A stretch of 64,000 nucleotides of DNA from Coprinellus micaceus (Eukaryota > Basidiomycota > Agaricomycetes > Agaricales > Psathyrellaceae): contig OX596339.1 in the NCBI GenBank assembly GCA_951394405.1, forward strand, positions 1,612,001-1,676,000, read 5' to 3'. Position 1 is the first letter of the stretch, and each line of letters begins with the position of its first letter. The notes beneath the pieces are model-generated. The model searched no databases. It was not told the DNA's origin and saw nothing but the letters and a program-made list of their open reading frames with translations. The position numbers and the translations under genes were made by a program. Below, one piece after another: positions 23,013 through 35,300 of this stretch.

Positions 23013-24944
23013 ATGAAGACTCTCGCGGGCTTGTTACTTGCGCTGTTCTCCACCGGGGCCTTGGCTCTCGTCCCGTCGCCCGTGGTAAAGGCCCGATGTG
23101 ACGAAACGTCGACCACCACCTCAGCACCCACCCCCACCCCGGCAGCCTGCGAGGGCGCAACGAAGTTCAAATACTTTGGTGTCAACCAAGCCGGTGCTGA
23201 GTTTGGCAACAACGTTATTCCTGTGTGTCGAGGACATTTCACCAAGTGGACCACGTCATTGACTCGGACGCTACTCACTACAGGGCTCCCTCGGAACCCA
23301 TTACATCTGGCCGGCACCCAGGTTCGTAATCGGCTCTGCACGGATGAAGACCAGATTCACACAGATTCCCCTATTAGCTCCATCGACTTCTTCGTGAAGG
23401 AAGGCTTCAACACGTTCCGCGTCCCCTTCCAGCAGGAGCGCCTTTCCCCTCCAGAGACCGGTATTGCAGGACCGTTCGATGAGGCTTACCTCGGTGACCT
23501 CAAGAAGGCAGGGTTTGATTTATACCCTTATGCCCAGTTTCTGAACCTCCCTCGTTTGTAGACCGTTGACTATGTCACGAAGACGAAGGACTCGTTCATT
23601 GCCATCGAGCGTAAGTTGCCCCAACCTCTTCCCCTAGCGTAAAACTTGTTACTAAACTACCTGACCCCAAGCCCACAACTTTATGATCTACAACGGAAGC
23701 TTTATCACTATTGACCAAAAGGAAGAGTGAGTGCCGACGAGGCCCATCCGACCCCCAGAAAAATCTGACGTTTTTGTAGTTTCGCCAAGTGTGAGCATTA
23801 AGGGACCGCATGGAGCTTGGTACATGGTTACTAACTCGTCTGTCCAGTCTGGTTCAACCTCGCGACGGAATTCGTAAGTCTCGTTGCACTTTGCGTGACC
23901 TTGACCTGACGGTACCCGGCAGAAAGACGACGAGAAAGTCATCTTTGGTTAGTATACTCCAGATATTCCACTTCGCGGACACGCTTCTGGTACTGAAATT
24001 GCCTCCAGATATCATGAACGAACCTCATACTCAGGCTGCCAAGGACGTCTTCGAGCTTGTAAGCCTCTTCTTGTGTGTTTAACTGCTCTCGGTTTCACCC
24101 TAGTCGGATAGAATCAAGCTGCCGTCAACGCCATTCGCGAGGCTGGCGCAATCACCCAGTTGATTCTCGTTGAAGGTATGTCACATTTCGAGATTTAATC
24201 TCAAGTTGTAGCATCTCCCTGACTCAATTACATCTAGGAACTGGTATGCGTCTTCCAATTTAGTTGTATCTTCAGCCCTGCTAAACCAACCGAACCAAGC
24301 TTGGACTGGTGCTTGGAGTAAGCCCTTGATACCGTCGCTCCTAGTCACGGTTGCTGACTTCTTCCGTCGATAGCTTGGACAGGCTATAGTGGCAACGGTG
24401 CCGTTTTCGGTGCTATTTCAGACCCGTACAACAACACAGCGATAGGTAAACCAGTTTCCATCGCACTTTCCAGGAAACGGAACTCACGGGAACCCACAGA
24501 GATGCACCAGTACCTCGACAGCGACGGCTCTGGCACCTCCCCGGTCTGCGTTTCCTCGACCATTGGCGTCGAGCGAGTTCGTGACGCTACCGACTGGCTC
24601 AAGGAGCATGGCCTCAAGGGCTTCCTCGGAGAAATGGGTGCTGGGTCAAATCCCGACTGCATAGCAGCCGTTAGTGGTGCCATTTGCCACCTCCAGCAAT
24701 CCGGGGTGTGGATTGGTGAGTGCAATCTCGATTCTATGCGGATATTTCCCCGAGTCTGACGCAACGTGTAGGCTTCGCGTGGTGGTCTGCTGGACCATGG
24801 TGGGGCAACGTGAGTGTATTTCATCGCTCTTCTGCCATCGGTTATTGACTGCTGTGAACTTGAAAGTACTTCCAATCTATCGAGCCTCCCAACGGCCCTG
24901 CGCTTGAGGAGATGTACCCCCAAGCAATCAAGCCTTACCTATAA
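23013..24944 (+). CDS. Secreted GH5 endo-beta-1,4-glucanase, no CBM
   Basis: Sixteen exons: 23013-23222, 23284-23321, 23378-23507, 23562-23610, 23672-23726, 23780-23790, 23848-23873, 23923-23947, 24009-24058, 24112-24175, 24238-24243, 24300-24317, 24374-24445, 24500-24715, 24772-24809 and 24867-24944. They total 1086 nt (361 residues). A signal peptide (MKTLAGLLLALFSTGALA) leads into a Thr/Pro linker, then the catalytic domain from [15 protein letters not shown]. The acid/base Glu is in IMNEPHT and the nucleophile Glu in FLGEMGAGSN, as in GH5 subfamily 5 (EG II type) cellulases. The linker remains although no CBM1 precedes it, suggesting domain loss. The 23508-23561 intron starts with GC instead of GT, and exon 11 is 6 nt. 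It should cleave internal cellulose bonds outside the cell. Confidence 0.9.
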
Positions 24945-25626
24945 AGTTGGCACGTTCCCTAGCCAGGTCGTTACCAGTGAAACCTTTGAGACGGAATTCG
25001 ATTCCCATGTTTTCTTCTCGTCGATGTCCCGTAGAGTACGACGAAGAACCAGAAGCGTGGGAGTCAAAATGCGAAGTAATCACGAGCGTCTTTGGACCTC
25101 TTTGGACCCGTTGTTGTCAATGTGAGTGCATCGGACCTTGCCAATCAACTCCCATGACCCGCCTGGACACGCACACGCAGCCATAGCCCAAGCGTCCGCA
25201 AACGTTCTGGGAACGCAGGATAATCCTCGGTTGGGATGCCACTGCTGCGTTCCCCGCGCATGCTGTATTCGCCATGACTTCCCAACACAATTACCGTGAC
25301 GAGAAGGACCAGTGCGAGCCACTCTTGGAGCGGGTTGTACTATGTTGTGCTACTTTCACCTTTGAGGAGCCCAGAAGAAATCGATCCGAGGTAACGTCCT
25401 CTGTCATACACAAGTGCTTCCCGGTACTTATTTTGATTATATCCTCCCTTGATATTGGTTTCTCCGCACTTAGACTCTCTTGCCATGGCTCGTCAATCCA
25501 AAGATAGCCTCGAATTCTGCATCCGCTTCTTTGGTCGGTTAAACGGCGGTGAATAAGAGCGCGTCCTGTAAATGTAAGACAATATAAAGTGCGGTACACT
25601 GTGACCTGAGCCCCTCAAGGTTCAAG
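24945..25626. other. Intergenic between the GH5 genes
   Basis: 682 bp; the 3' UTR of gene 1 and promoter of gene 2. No gene. Confidence 0.6.
25583..25588 (+). promoter_or_regulatory. TATA box, GH5 gene 2
   Basis: TATAAA, 39 nt upstream of the ATG at 25627. Confidence 0.55.
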
Positions 25627-27345
25627 ATGAAATCCCTGTTCTTGTCACTCATTATCACAGCACTGGCGGTGCGGTCAGCATTCGCTGTTGGCCCATACGG
25701 CCAATGTGGAGTAAGTCGCCTGCTCCTACCTCGAGTATATATCGACTCATCCTGTTCACCTGCTTTTTTTCTTTCTCTTTTTAAGGGCAGTAACTACTCT
25801 GGTCCTACGGAGTGCGACGCTGGTTACACCTGCACTGTCGTAAATTCGTTCTACCACCAGTGCCTCCCTTCCACCGTGACTGCCCCTCCCACTCAAACGA
25901 CCGCCCAGCCTCCCACAACGACGACCGCTACTACCACTTCGAATGCGGGCTCGAGTGCATGCCCTGGTGCCGTCGCCAGATTCAAGTACTTCGGCGTGAA
26001 CCAGTCCGGAGCTGAGTTCGGAGACAACGTCATTCCTGTACGCCAGCGTTGCCAGTGGGTCCTTAAGCGTCTACTCATTGACTATGAAATCAGGGCACTC
26101 TCGGAAAGGATTACACCTGGCCATCCCCCAGTTCGGTCGACTACTTCGTCAACCAGGGATTCAATACTTTCCGCATTGCCTTCAAGCTTGAGCGACTGAG
26201 CCCTCTTGCAAGTGGACTCACCGGTGCCTTCGACCAGACCTATCTCAACGGCTTGAAAACGGTACGTAGGGCTGTTGTCCGGTCCTCACCCAAATACTCA
26301 GATACGGTGTTAGATTGTCAACTACATCACTAACACGAAGGGCGTCTTTGCCGTTGTCGAACGTAAGCTCGCTCGCTCGCTCGCTAACACCCCGCCATTG
26401 CTGACTGCGACTCCCCAGCCCACAACTACATGAGGTATAACGGTCAGGTCATCACTGACACCAACGCCTTCTCAACCTGTAAGCGGCAATTCGAGCTATT
26501 CTGAATACTTGAATACTGAATACTTCGTAGGGTGGGGAAAGCTCGCGAACGAATTCGTACGTTTCTTCCGAAAAGGGTTCATGGACTATGGTTAACTTTG
26601 CTCCAGAAATCCAACAACAAGGTTATCTTCGACATCATGAACGAGCCCCACACTATGGGTGCCGATATTACTTTCAACCTCAACCAAGCCGCCGTCAATG
26701 CTATCCGCGCAGCTGGTGCAACACAACAGCTTATCCTCGTCGAGGGAACTGGTGAGCACATAATTTCCCAACCCCAGATATAACCTAGCAACCGACAACC
26801 ATTTGTAGCTTGGACTGGTGCTTGGTCCTGGACCGGCTCCAGCGGGAACTCGCAATACTTCGGCGCCATTCGCGATCCCAACAACAACGTTGCCATAGGT
26901 AAGTCAACCAGGCCCTTGTAGCCTACCCATCGAGGATCTGGCTGACTCGGCGATAAACAGAAATGCACCAGTACCTCGACTCGGATAGTTCTGGCACCAG
27001 CCCCAACTGTGTCTCCGCGAACGTCGGTCGCGAGCGTCTAGCTTCCGCCACTGAATGGTTGAAGCAGAACAACCTCAAGGGCTTCCTCGGTGAGATTGGC
27101 GCTGGATCAAACTCTCAGTGCATCCAGGCCGTCAAGGGCGCTCTTTGCGCCATGCAGGAGTCGGGCGTCTGGATCGGTGCCTTGTGGTGGGCTGCTGGTC
27201 CCTGGTGGGGAGACGTAAGTGACTGTGCCTTATCCTCACCCATTCCATTACTAATCCTTTTCATTAGTACTTCCAATCGATTGAGCCTCCTAATGGTGCT
27301 GCCATCTCTCAGATCCTCCCTCAGGCTCTCAAACCCTTCATGTAA
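25627..27345 (+). CDS. Secreted CBM1-GH5 endo-beta-1,4-glucanase
   Basis: Ten exons: 25627-25710, 25786-26037, 26094-26261, 26314-26362, 26419-26478, 26531-26556, 26607-26751, 26809-26898, 26961-27214 and 27268-27345. They total 1206 nt (401 residues). The order is signal peptide (to residue ~20), CBM1 starting [14 protein letters not shown] and ending FYHQCLP, a Thr/Pro linker, then the GH5 domain from [15 protein letters not shown]. The catalytic glutamates lie in IMNEPHT and [10 protein letters not shown]. The cellulose-binding module should anchor the enzyme to crystalline cellulose. It is a tandem duplicate of the preceding gene, with eight shared intron positions but none of that gene's seven extra introns. 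Expression is probably induced on plant biomass, which cannot be seen directly. Confidence 0.93.
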
Positions 27346-27671
27346 ATGTGTCCTGACAGTCCGATATCCCACAAAAGCTCGTCAATTAGCGATACTGCGA
27401 GCTGTACAACCATACACATAAAATGAGAAGAAAATATCTTGTTCATTGGCGCTCCTCCAACGATTGACCGTCTCCAGCTCACCTCCTGAGCTCACCATCG
27501 TCACGCGCGATTTGGAATAAGTAGGGGCTTTGTTCGGGAGGGTGTATTATGTAATTCAGCGCCAATCAACGCTCGAAACCAAACTGCGCTCGTCTTTTGC
27601 TCCTGACCGCCACCGCCGGCCCGTTGAGTGCTCTTCCTGCCCTCAGGATCCTCTTTACCGCAAAAGCGAGC
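27346..27671. other. Intergenic spacer
   Basis: 326 bp, no gene seen. Confidence 0.5.
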
Positions 27672-29247
27672 ATGCCCAGAGGTGTGAGTGGAGAAATCCG
27701 GAAGGGCGGGTCACCGACATCGCTGATTATCGTGGTACATACGCAGGTCGTACGCAAGCGAAAACGGAGCGCTGTGGATCCCTGTCTGGGTTATTACGCC
27801 GAGAAACTTTCAGGCCCTACTCAAACCCAGGTACGTACTCTATCTCCAGGGTATGTCACGCCGAAGGTTTGACACTAGGAAGACTGTTGGCGCATCGATT
27901 CACGAAGATCCTCACCCAGCCAATGTCGAGGGTCCTGTTCGAAGTGGTCCCGACCAAGCTCTGAAGGCCCCTGCTGATGGACCCGGCATCTTTCACGAAA
28001 ACAGAGCCTCAAACGCTCCACAAATAAGTGCATGCATTTCCGTAGAGAGCTTTTTGAGAAGGAGGGCTGGACCGTCGATCCCCCATGAAGAACCTCGGAT
28101 CGGGGTTGAGAAGCTGCCAATTTCGAGGACCAAGCGTACTGACGGCGAACTTGGGCGTGTCGAATATGGAAATCCGCTACTATCTGCCGCACCGAGGTTC
28201 TCCCCTATCGAATTCGAAGTCTCTCCCCTCCGCCCAAAGTCTGCGGTGAACTGGGCTTTCGACATCCAAGTGCCGAATTCGACCGCGACTCTCAGCGGAG
28301 AAACCGCTTACGATGAATTACAGTCCGATGAAACCTCTCTCCCTGGGATAGCGGTGCTCGATTGCGGCTCTGGTGCTGAAGAATCGGACTCCCCTTTTCC
28401 CCAGCAAGACAAGGACGCTCTCCGCCTCAGGTCTAGGAATGTACGCCGACAGCAGATCGTGGGCGATTCGGAGCACTCAGAGGCTTACAGCTCCGATTTA
28501 GCCTTTGAAGAGCTGACGCCTCCAACAAAGGCGCTGCAGAAGAAAAATGCGAAAAAGAAGGTCAAATTCAAATCTTTAGGCTCCCGATTGTTTGACGCTT
28601 GCGTCGCGACTCATGGCAATTCCATGGATAGGCTTGTGGTGCCACCTGTGAATCAGACCAACAACACTGAGGCCGCCCTAGGCCGTGACGACGAGGTACA
28701 GACGCGGAGGAAACCTTTGCCATTCAAACCGATAGATGCGTCCTATAAAACGCCAGACTCTGGCCTTACTACGGCTTCCAGGAAACATATTTTTGTCGAT
28801 CCTCGTCTTTCTGAGCCCTTTCGAACTGCCCAATTTGGCCCTCCGATGAAGCCCCGTCAGCAGCCCCTTTCTCAAGATGGCGCCCCTGTTATTCGTCAGC
28901 CTTCGGTTGTTTACAAGCCTCTATCAAATTGGAGACCAAAGCTGGACGAGAATTGCTTTCAGGAGACGCCTTCGCAGAAGCCAATCCGAGGCCGAAGAAA
29001 ACGTGGCCGTCGAAAGGAAGGAAAGAACACTCCGGAAATTGCTTATCCTCCCCTTGAGTTTGTTCCGCTGTCAGAAGCTCAGTCAAACCGGAAGAACCGA
29101 AATGGTCATCGGGTCCCTCTAGGGAATCGAAGAGGCCAAAGATGGGAGACTGGAGTTGTTCCTGTCACAAATGTTTGCTTTGAATGTGGAGATAACCGGG
29201 AACCGCATGTGCATGGGGATTCTGTACTGTACGTCTCAGATAGATGA
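27672..29247 (+). CDS. Hypothetical basic protein
   Basis: Not recognised. Model: exons 27672-27830 and 27883-29247, 1524 nt (507 residues). The intron uses an AAG acceptor, which keeps phase 0; the nearer TAG at 27876-27878 would break the frame. The protein is hydrophilic throughout with no membrane segment. It has a Lys/Arg-rich cluster (RKRKR) near residue 35, another (KKNAKKKVKFK) mid-protein and RGRRKRGRRK near the C-terminus, compatible with nuclear location. The C-terminal block VCFECGDNREPHVHG has Cys/His spacing that might bind a metal but fits no zinc-finger family I know. The long open frame without stops is the main support; expression is unproven. Confidence 0.5.
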
Positions 29248-29425
29248 TAGTATACAAATTCGTTCTGTGTTGGTGCTTGCATAGATAATGAGAAGATGAC
29301 TGTAATCAGAGAATGCGATGTAGGATAAATTAGGTGCTCTCAAACCTTCATAACGTGTTCGACATGTGCAGACTCGTAACTGAACCAATGGGGTGGATGG
29401 CCGCTTGCGGTGAAGAGCTTTGCAG

Positions 29426-30330
29426 TCAGGAGTCCCCTGATCTGGAGCGCGGTTCCACTCGATAGGTACGCATGTTGGGGTATCTCAGAATCAGTCCTCG
29501 GTTCGTCATTTGCGCGTGGATCTCCTCGAACTGGGTACAGCCGTATTATCATGAGGGTGTCATAAGCTCGAGCAGCAAAAAAGTGAAGCAGGGTACTCAC
29601 CCTGGTCCCTTCTGGGAGTGGTATCGTTCTATGGAAATGCTTCAATGTCCTCTCTCGATTGAGAACCCCGTCCTGCATCCACTCTTCGATCTCGCCTATT
29701 TCCCAGGTGAGGACCAGCTTGTTGCGCTGGAAACTGACATGAATATCGGGCTTCGCCACTTCCAAGGGAAGCTCGAACGTGGCGACGATGGAGCGACCGT
29801 CAGTAGACTCTCGCATGTTACATCTGGAGGGTGTAGATCAAGGTCAATACCTCGTCCCCAGTCAAGGTTTTTGGTGTCTATACGGGAAAGGGGACTGACA
29901 TGGACTTATGCTTCTTCAACGACTTTGGAACCGACGACTGGGACTCCATGAGGGGAATGGACCGGGGTGGTGGTTGGTCTGAGACGAGTAGCTCCTGCGT
30001 AACTTCCTCCAACGATTGAACCTTAGGTTTCTCCTTTGCCATCCTCCGTTCCTTCTGCTGGCGGATAGCGCCCCATACCTGGTCGAGAGAGGAGGAGTTG
30101 GACGGTGGGTCATGTGCGCCGTCGATGCTGGAGGCTGCGACGTTCGGGAGTGTGTAGAATTGTTGACCCCCTCCGTACCCTTTGGGTCCTCGGGAATCTA
30201 TGTCGGTCGACCCATCCTCTATTATTGAGGGGTAGTCGATGCCTGTGACTGCCGGTGTAGTCGGCGAACGGCCCTGCCTATCGTGGTGTGAAGAGAAATC
30301 CCGACGCTGATATTGATTGTTGGGGGGCAT
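29426..30330 (-). CDS. HSP20-like (alpha-crystallin domain) protein
   Basis: Exons 30330-29900, 29823-29601 and 29530-29426 total 759 nt (252 residues). The first ~140 residues are polar and Gln/Ser-rich with no fold I recognise. The alpha-crystallin domain follows: STDGRSIVATFELPLEV, then VSFQRNKLVLTWE, RTIPLPEGTRFEEIHA and MTNRGLILRYPN, which is the usual beta-strand order including the G-L-I-L motif. It is probably an ATP-independent holdase or co-chaperone-like protein. The long N-terminal extension and non-canonical ending separate it from ordinary small heat-shock proteins. The first intron uses a GTCAGT donor, the weakest point of the model. The promoter on this strand begins in a polypyrimidine tract. 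Confidence 0.75.
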
Positions 30331-32302
30331 CAAAAGGGAAGGAAGAGCCCGAGAAGGGAAGTGGGGGTGGGGAAAGGGGGGAGGGAAGGGGAAGGGAGGG
30401 GACGAGTGTGGGGGACGGGACGAAGCGAGGAAACAACGATGAACGATAAGGGCGATCCGCCGGTTACTGGAGTTTTAAAAGATGAGGGTCGAGGGCCAAC
30501 CTGTCGAACCTCGCATCACTCACGAGGTCTTCAAGGTGACTGAATAAAGCAGATGGAGATATCGGAAGGCCAAAGGGATTTGTTGGTGACAGAGGATGTC
30601 GCCGGTTACACAACCACTGACGAGCAGTCGCAACAAACGAACCACGCACTCGGTGGAATGCTGCCTCAAAAACAAAAGGACGTTCGAATCGCGTAAATCT
30701 GGTTCTCAAATGTGGTTCTGAGGACCACATTCGTGAGCCCAAGCTGACTTTCCGGATCAACCAAGTGCTCACCTTTTGCCTCGCTGACAACACGAGGCAG
30801 TTGTCCTCAGAGAAGCGACATCCTGTTCTCCAGGTAGGACCCCGGGCCACCCTCTCGGGTCTTCCCGTGATTTCGGGGTCCTCCTGCTATATCATCGCGC
30901 GGCGCGCAAATTTTCGGCTTTGCGCAACACTTCGGACACGGTGAGTAGACTTTCAATTTGCTTTTCGCCAGGATGCTCGTCAAATAGCATGTTAGACTAC
31001 CAAGCACCTTTCGAGGAGTTGCGGATAACTTACCTTGACTCTGAGCCTTTTTTCCGAACTCTTGTTCTGAGTTCTAACAAATCCATTTCTTGCAGGCTTC
31101 GACGACATCTTGCTATCCATGGAGACTATTGTCACTTCTATGTACCTTGTCCAAGAACCAATGTCAGCATTTCCTCTTTCATACCAATGAGAATCGAAGG
31201 TTTTGCGCAGAACGGGTGACCCAGGACCCACCGTTTGGCGCCACACTACCCAGACCCCATGCTCACACGCAGTCTGGCTCTGATAAACCCTGGGCTCGGT
31301 CGTGAAAACGAGCAGCCCCCTGCAGCTCCCCCTTGGGAATATCGTCGCGTCAAGTAGCCTTCTTTCGCGTGTCTACACGCGACTCACCCTTCACCCACCA
31401 TGATAGCTGAGGCTTAGAATAGACACACCCCCGTCACCTCGATGCTAATCTATGAATCTCACCTTGCCCTTCCTCCTTCCTCGCTTGGCCTCACGTTAGT
31501 CTGCCCAACGTATGCATGGCATCTCAGCGATTCTTACCGAGAAGGGTAGGGGTCACTTCGTACAGATAGCGTTGACGGAGGCTGCATTGGGAAAACGGGT
31601 CCCGATATGAAGCTGCGCCGTCCAGTCGTCTCCTAGAGCGGTCAAGATCCTGCGGGGTCAAGGGTTAAATTGCTCTCTATTGGCGATTGGGATTTGCATA
31701 CGAACCGATAACATGAACGTGCTCCGATGACCAAGGGCCACTCGCCGCAATGAATGAGTGTAGGACCGAGAGCTGTGGAGTTGCTAAGTAGGGTGGAATA
31801 TTAGGATGGTCGGAAATCCACGAGACCGATCTAGCGTGCTTGGCTTTTGCCGCATTTCGTTATTTACGGGACAAGGGGTCAGCGCCAGCTCTTGTGTTCC
31901 AGCGTGGTCGTGCTGCGCTATCCTTGAATTAGTTGCCTGTAGCGATTAGACGTCCAGTGTCACCGAGAAAATCGATTTCATAGATCAATGTGGTGGCAAT
32001 GCTCAATTGCACAAACCTTCTTTCAGCTTCAACAAGTCCTATCTTGTCGGTAGCGCAGCGTTTAACGCCGAATGGTAGGAGCCTTACGCAGTCATATCAT
32101 GGCGTTGAGCGGAAGAGGTGAAGAGAAACGTTGATCAGATGCAGCATAGTGTACAGTGGAATGTGCGCGTTCACGGGCGAGTGACGGCGAATGAGGCTGG
32201 AATGGGAAGTGAAAGTGTGACTGAAGGAGGGCTCGAAGAGGTGAGGCGAATGCAATAGGAGACCATGACGGAGGAAGGTGACAAGTGAAGGGAATTCGAA
32301 GG
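30331..32302. other. Gene-poor intergenic region
   Basis: About 2 kb. 31250-32300 shows nothing. Within 30660-31140 the minus strand has short peptide-like open stretches flanked by splice-like sites (donor GTAAGT at 31033-31028, donor GTGAGC near 30770). They suggest, but do not prove, a small spliced gene. Confidence 0.4.
30337..30420. repeat. Homopurine (G/A) low-complexity tract
   Basis: Almost pure G and A on the plus strand, hence polypyrimidine on the coding strand of the HSP20-like gene just upstream of its ATG. This is typical of fungal core promoters without a TATA box. Confidence 0.6.
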
Positions 32303-35300
32303 TTACTTGGTTGGTGGCTTGAACTTCTTGTTGGAGTACCCTCCTGCCGTCCTCGGGCCCATCCCCAGCCGTCTCTTCAGGCTACCATTCTGGGGTGGTG
32401 GTGTGGTCACTTCTACGGTCTTTTTTGCTACAGGTGGAGCAGAGCGCGAAGGACTTGGTTTCGGTAAAGGTGCGGAAGATTCCTTGATAGACGGGTCAGG
32501 CCATGAATGCTGGACTGTGGCCATCGAGCGGTTTCCTCCTGGCTGGAGGATATGCGATCTAGGTTGGGAGGGAGCAATAATTTGAGTGGAGGAGAGCCGG
32601 CTGACGGACGTGAGCCGCGCCAAGTTAACGCCCAAGGCGGGTGTGGGACGAACAGGAGCCTCAACCAACCGTGTAGCGAAAACTCGCGAGGTGGATAGGT
32701 TGGACTCCTTATTGAATGGGGGTGCAACCTGCGGCGCAGGCTTGGCTGGAGGCGGGGGAGAGGTAACGGCCGGAGCGGGGTTAGTTGTGACTGTCAACAG
32801 TGGCTGAACGAGAGAGGGTCGGGAGAATGAGACGCCCTGGCCTGGGTGCCCGAATTCGGCCGTTGGTGTGAAGGACGAAGTGGAGGGGGCAACGGCCCTG
32901 CCAAACTGAGCTACAGCAGGGCGTCCAAAGCTAGCCATGGGGTACGAGACGGAGGTAGAATCGCCGGTGGACGTAGAAGCTGGGTCGACGACATTAGAAG
33001 ATATCATTTCCGCGAGTTGAAGATACGTACAAGGAAACGATTGGGGATATGACCAGTTGGAGTAAGTGTTGGCTTGGGCTTGTCCTGGAGGAGTCCATGG
33101 AATGCCAGGAGGGTGCTCACGGCCCAGCCGGGCGCTAGGCATTCGTCAGAGCTGACGCTAGTTGTGGCGTTAATGAGCAACTTACAATGCATCGACCATG
33201 CTTTGAGCCTCCGCCTCATCAGGCTCAGGTCTTTCCAGAACCTTACAAAGTATGGCCCGATCCTCGAGTTCCAGATGAGGCACATGGTCAATGAACAGCG
33301 GCTAGCGCACGCTAGGCTGTTAACATCACATAGATATCACTGGAGTGGAGGAAATCACTGACCATCTTGTTTTCATTCGCCCTCTTTTCCATGATAGTCT
33401 GGATAAATTTCGACAGTCCTCTAGATTTTGTGTCGCCTGCAACCCTTCTAGTCGTAGACCGCGTAAGGTATAGAAGAGCTTTGGCTCGGGTGCAAGCAAC
33501 ATAAAGAAGACGCCTAGGCGTCTTTGAGTAAATAAAGGAGTTCAATATAGGATGTTGCAGCTTACCGTTCCTCATCTTCGTCCTCACTTCGAATGAAAGG
33601 GTAAGTCGTCGCGTCGACTGTCGTTCTTTAGACGCCGATTTGGTTTTCTCAGTAGGAGGCTAACATACCTGAAGGTATAATCACGACTGGCCACTCCAGC
33701 CCTTTCGCGGAATGACATGTTGTGATTGTCACTTTCTGTGGCGGCGCTCAGTATCTTGTCAGAAGAGCGAGTGATTACCTCACCTCTTGGTTGCTTTCTT
33801 CGCTCTCAGAATCTCCGGCCGAGGACAGCATAGACACCTGCAAGAAGTGGCGAAGTGGCGACATCCTAGTGTGATGCTCAGTGCCATCCCACTGCTCGTT
33901 TAGAGTGAAGGTACTACTCACTCAATGTCGGGAGAGCTTTCGTCCTCGTTCTCAGCAAGGGTAGCGTTATCCCTAGCATTCTGCTCCTCAACTTCCTTAG
34001 CGAAGGTAATTAGCTCCTTGACGTTTTCCCACCGCGTTTCCCAGTCTGGCTGCGTTTTTCGGAGGTGATCCTGGTATTCGACCAGGTCCAGGAGTTCGTT
34101 GATCAAGTCAGAAGGCCCGGTTCCCTAAACCATGCATGTTGGGCGTAGAAGTCTACACGAGGAGTCGAATATCACCTACGCTTTCGGCAGACTTGCGCAA
34201 CTTCCGGATCGCCTGAATGAAAGGTGATATCTTCTTTCGAATGCTGGGCTTGCTATCGGGTGTCCGCATATCGAAGATTCCCTCGAGGAGCGCCAAGGGG
34301 GATTTTTGTGCGTTTCCTGAGCGCTGGAGCATGTCTGCCAGCGTCTATACACCAACTGGTCACTATGACGGGGCTCTAGATTTATCAGCAAGCGTACCTT
34401 CTCTCCGATCCCTCTGCCTGGTACATTGATGACGCGAAGCAGAGCGGGGACGAATGAGGGGTTGTCGAGTAGCTGGAGGTAGGCGAGGACGTCCTTTACT
34501 TCCAGACGTTCAAAGAACTTGTGGCCACCAAGAATCCGACAGGGGATTCCCTCCCTCTGAAGCGCGTTTTCGATGGTACGCGAGAGGGCATTGAACCTCA
34601 CTAAACACTGTCAGCCTGACGCAAAACCTGAGGGATTGAAGTGGGCTTACAGAGGATGGCAAAGTCTCCCCATTTGAAGGCACCGCCCATTTGCGCAATT
34701 AGTCGCTTGATTTCTATGGCGATAAACGAAGCCTCCTCCTGCTCCCCGTTAACCTGGTAGAGAACAGGAGCTATCCCGTCTGGATGGGCAGTGTAGAGTG
34801 ACTTCGCAATGCGCTTCGAATCTAAGAGGTCAAGAGGTGTCAGAATGACAACGTGAATCGGTTAGACGTTGCTCGCCTTGGGAAACTATTTCCAAGCTGG
34901 CTTCAAGAATAGCTCCTGTCGATCTGTAGTTCTCCTCGAGGAATATTTGGGCGGTTTCAGGGAAGTCTAGTTCAAAGGATGAGCCATCGTTCCCCGGTTG
35001 TGCAGCCCCACCTCGCACCTCGCTTCATCTTGGCCAAGTTTTCGACCTCAGCTGCCCTCCAACCATAAACTCCACACGAAAGTCAGACATCGATAGCCCG
35101 AATGAAGGGTATAGATCGGACTCACTCGACTGGTCGGGGTCACCGACGATCGTTATACATCTTACCGAGCCTGCGATGGCTCGCATAAGGTCGTATTGCG
35201 TCACGTTTGTGTCCTGACTACAAAGTGTCAGCTGTTGCCAATAAACGGGGAGCATATACGTACAACTCATCCACCAATATATGCCTACACCAGCTGACCG

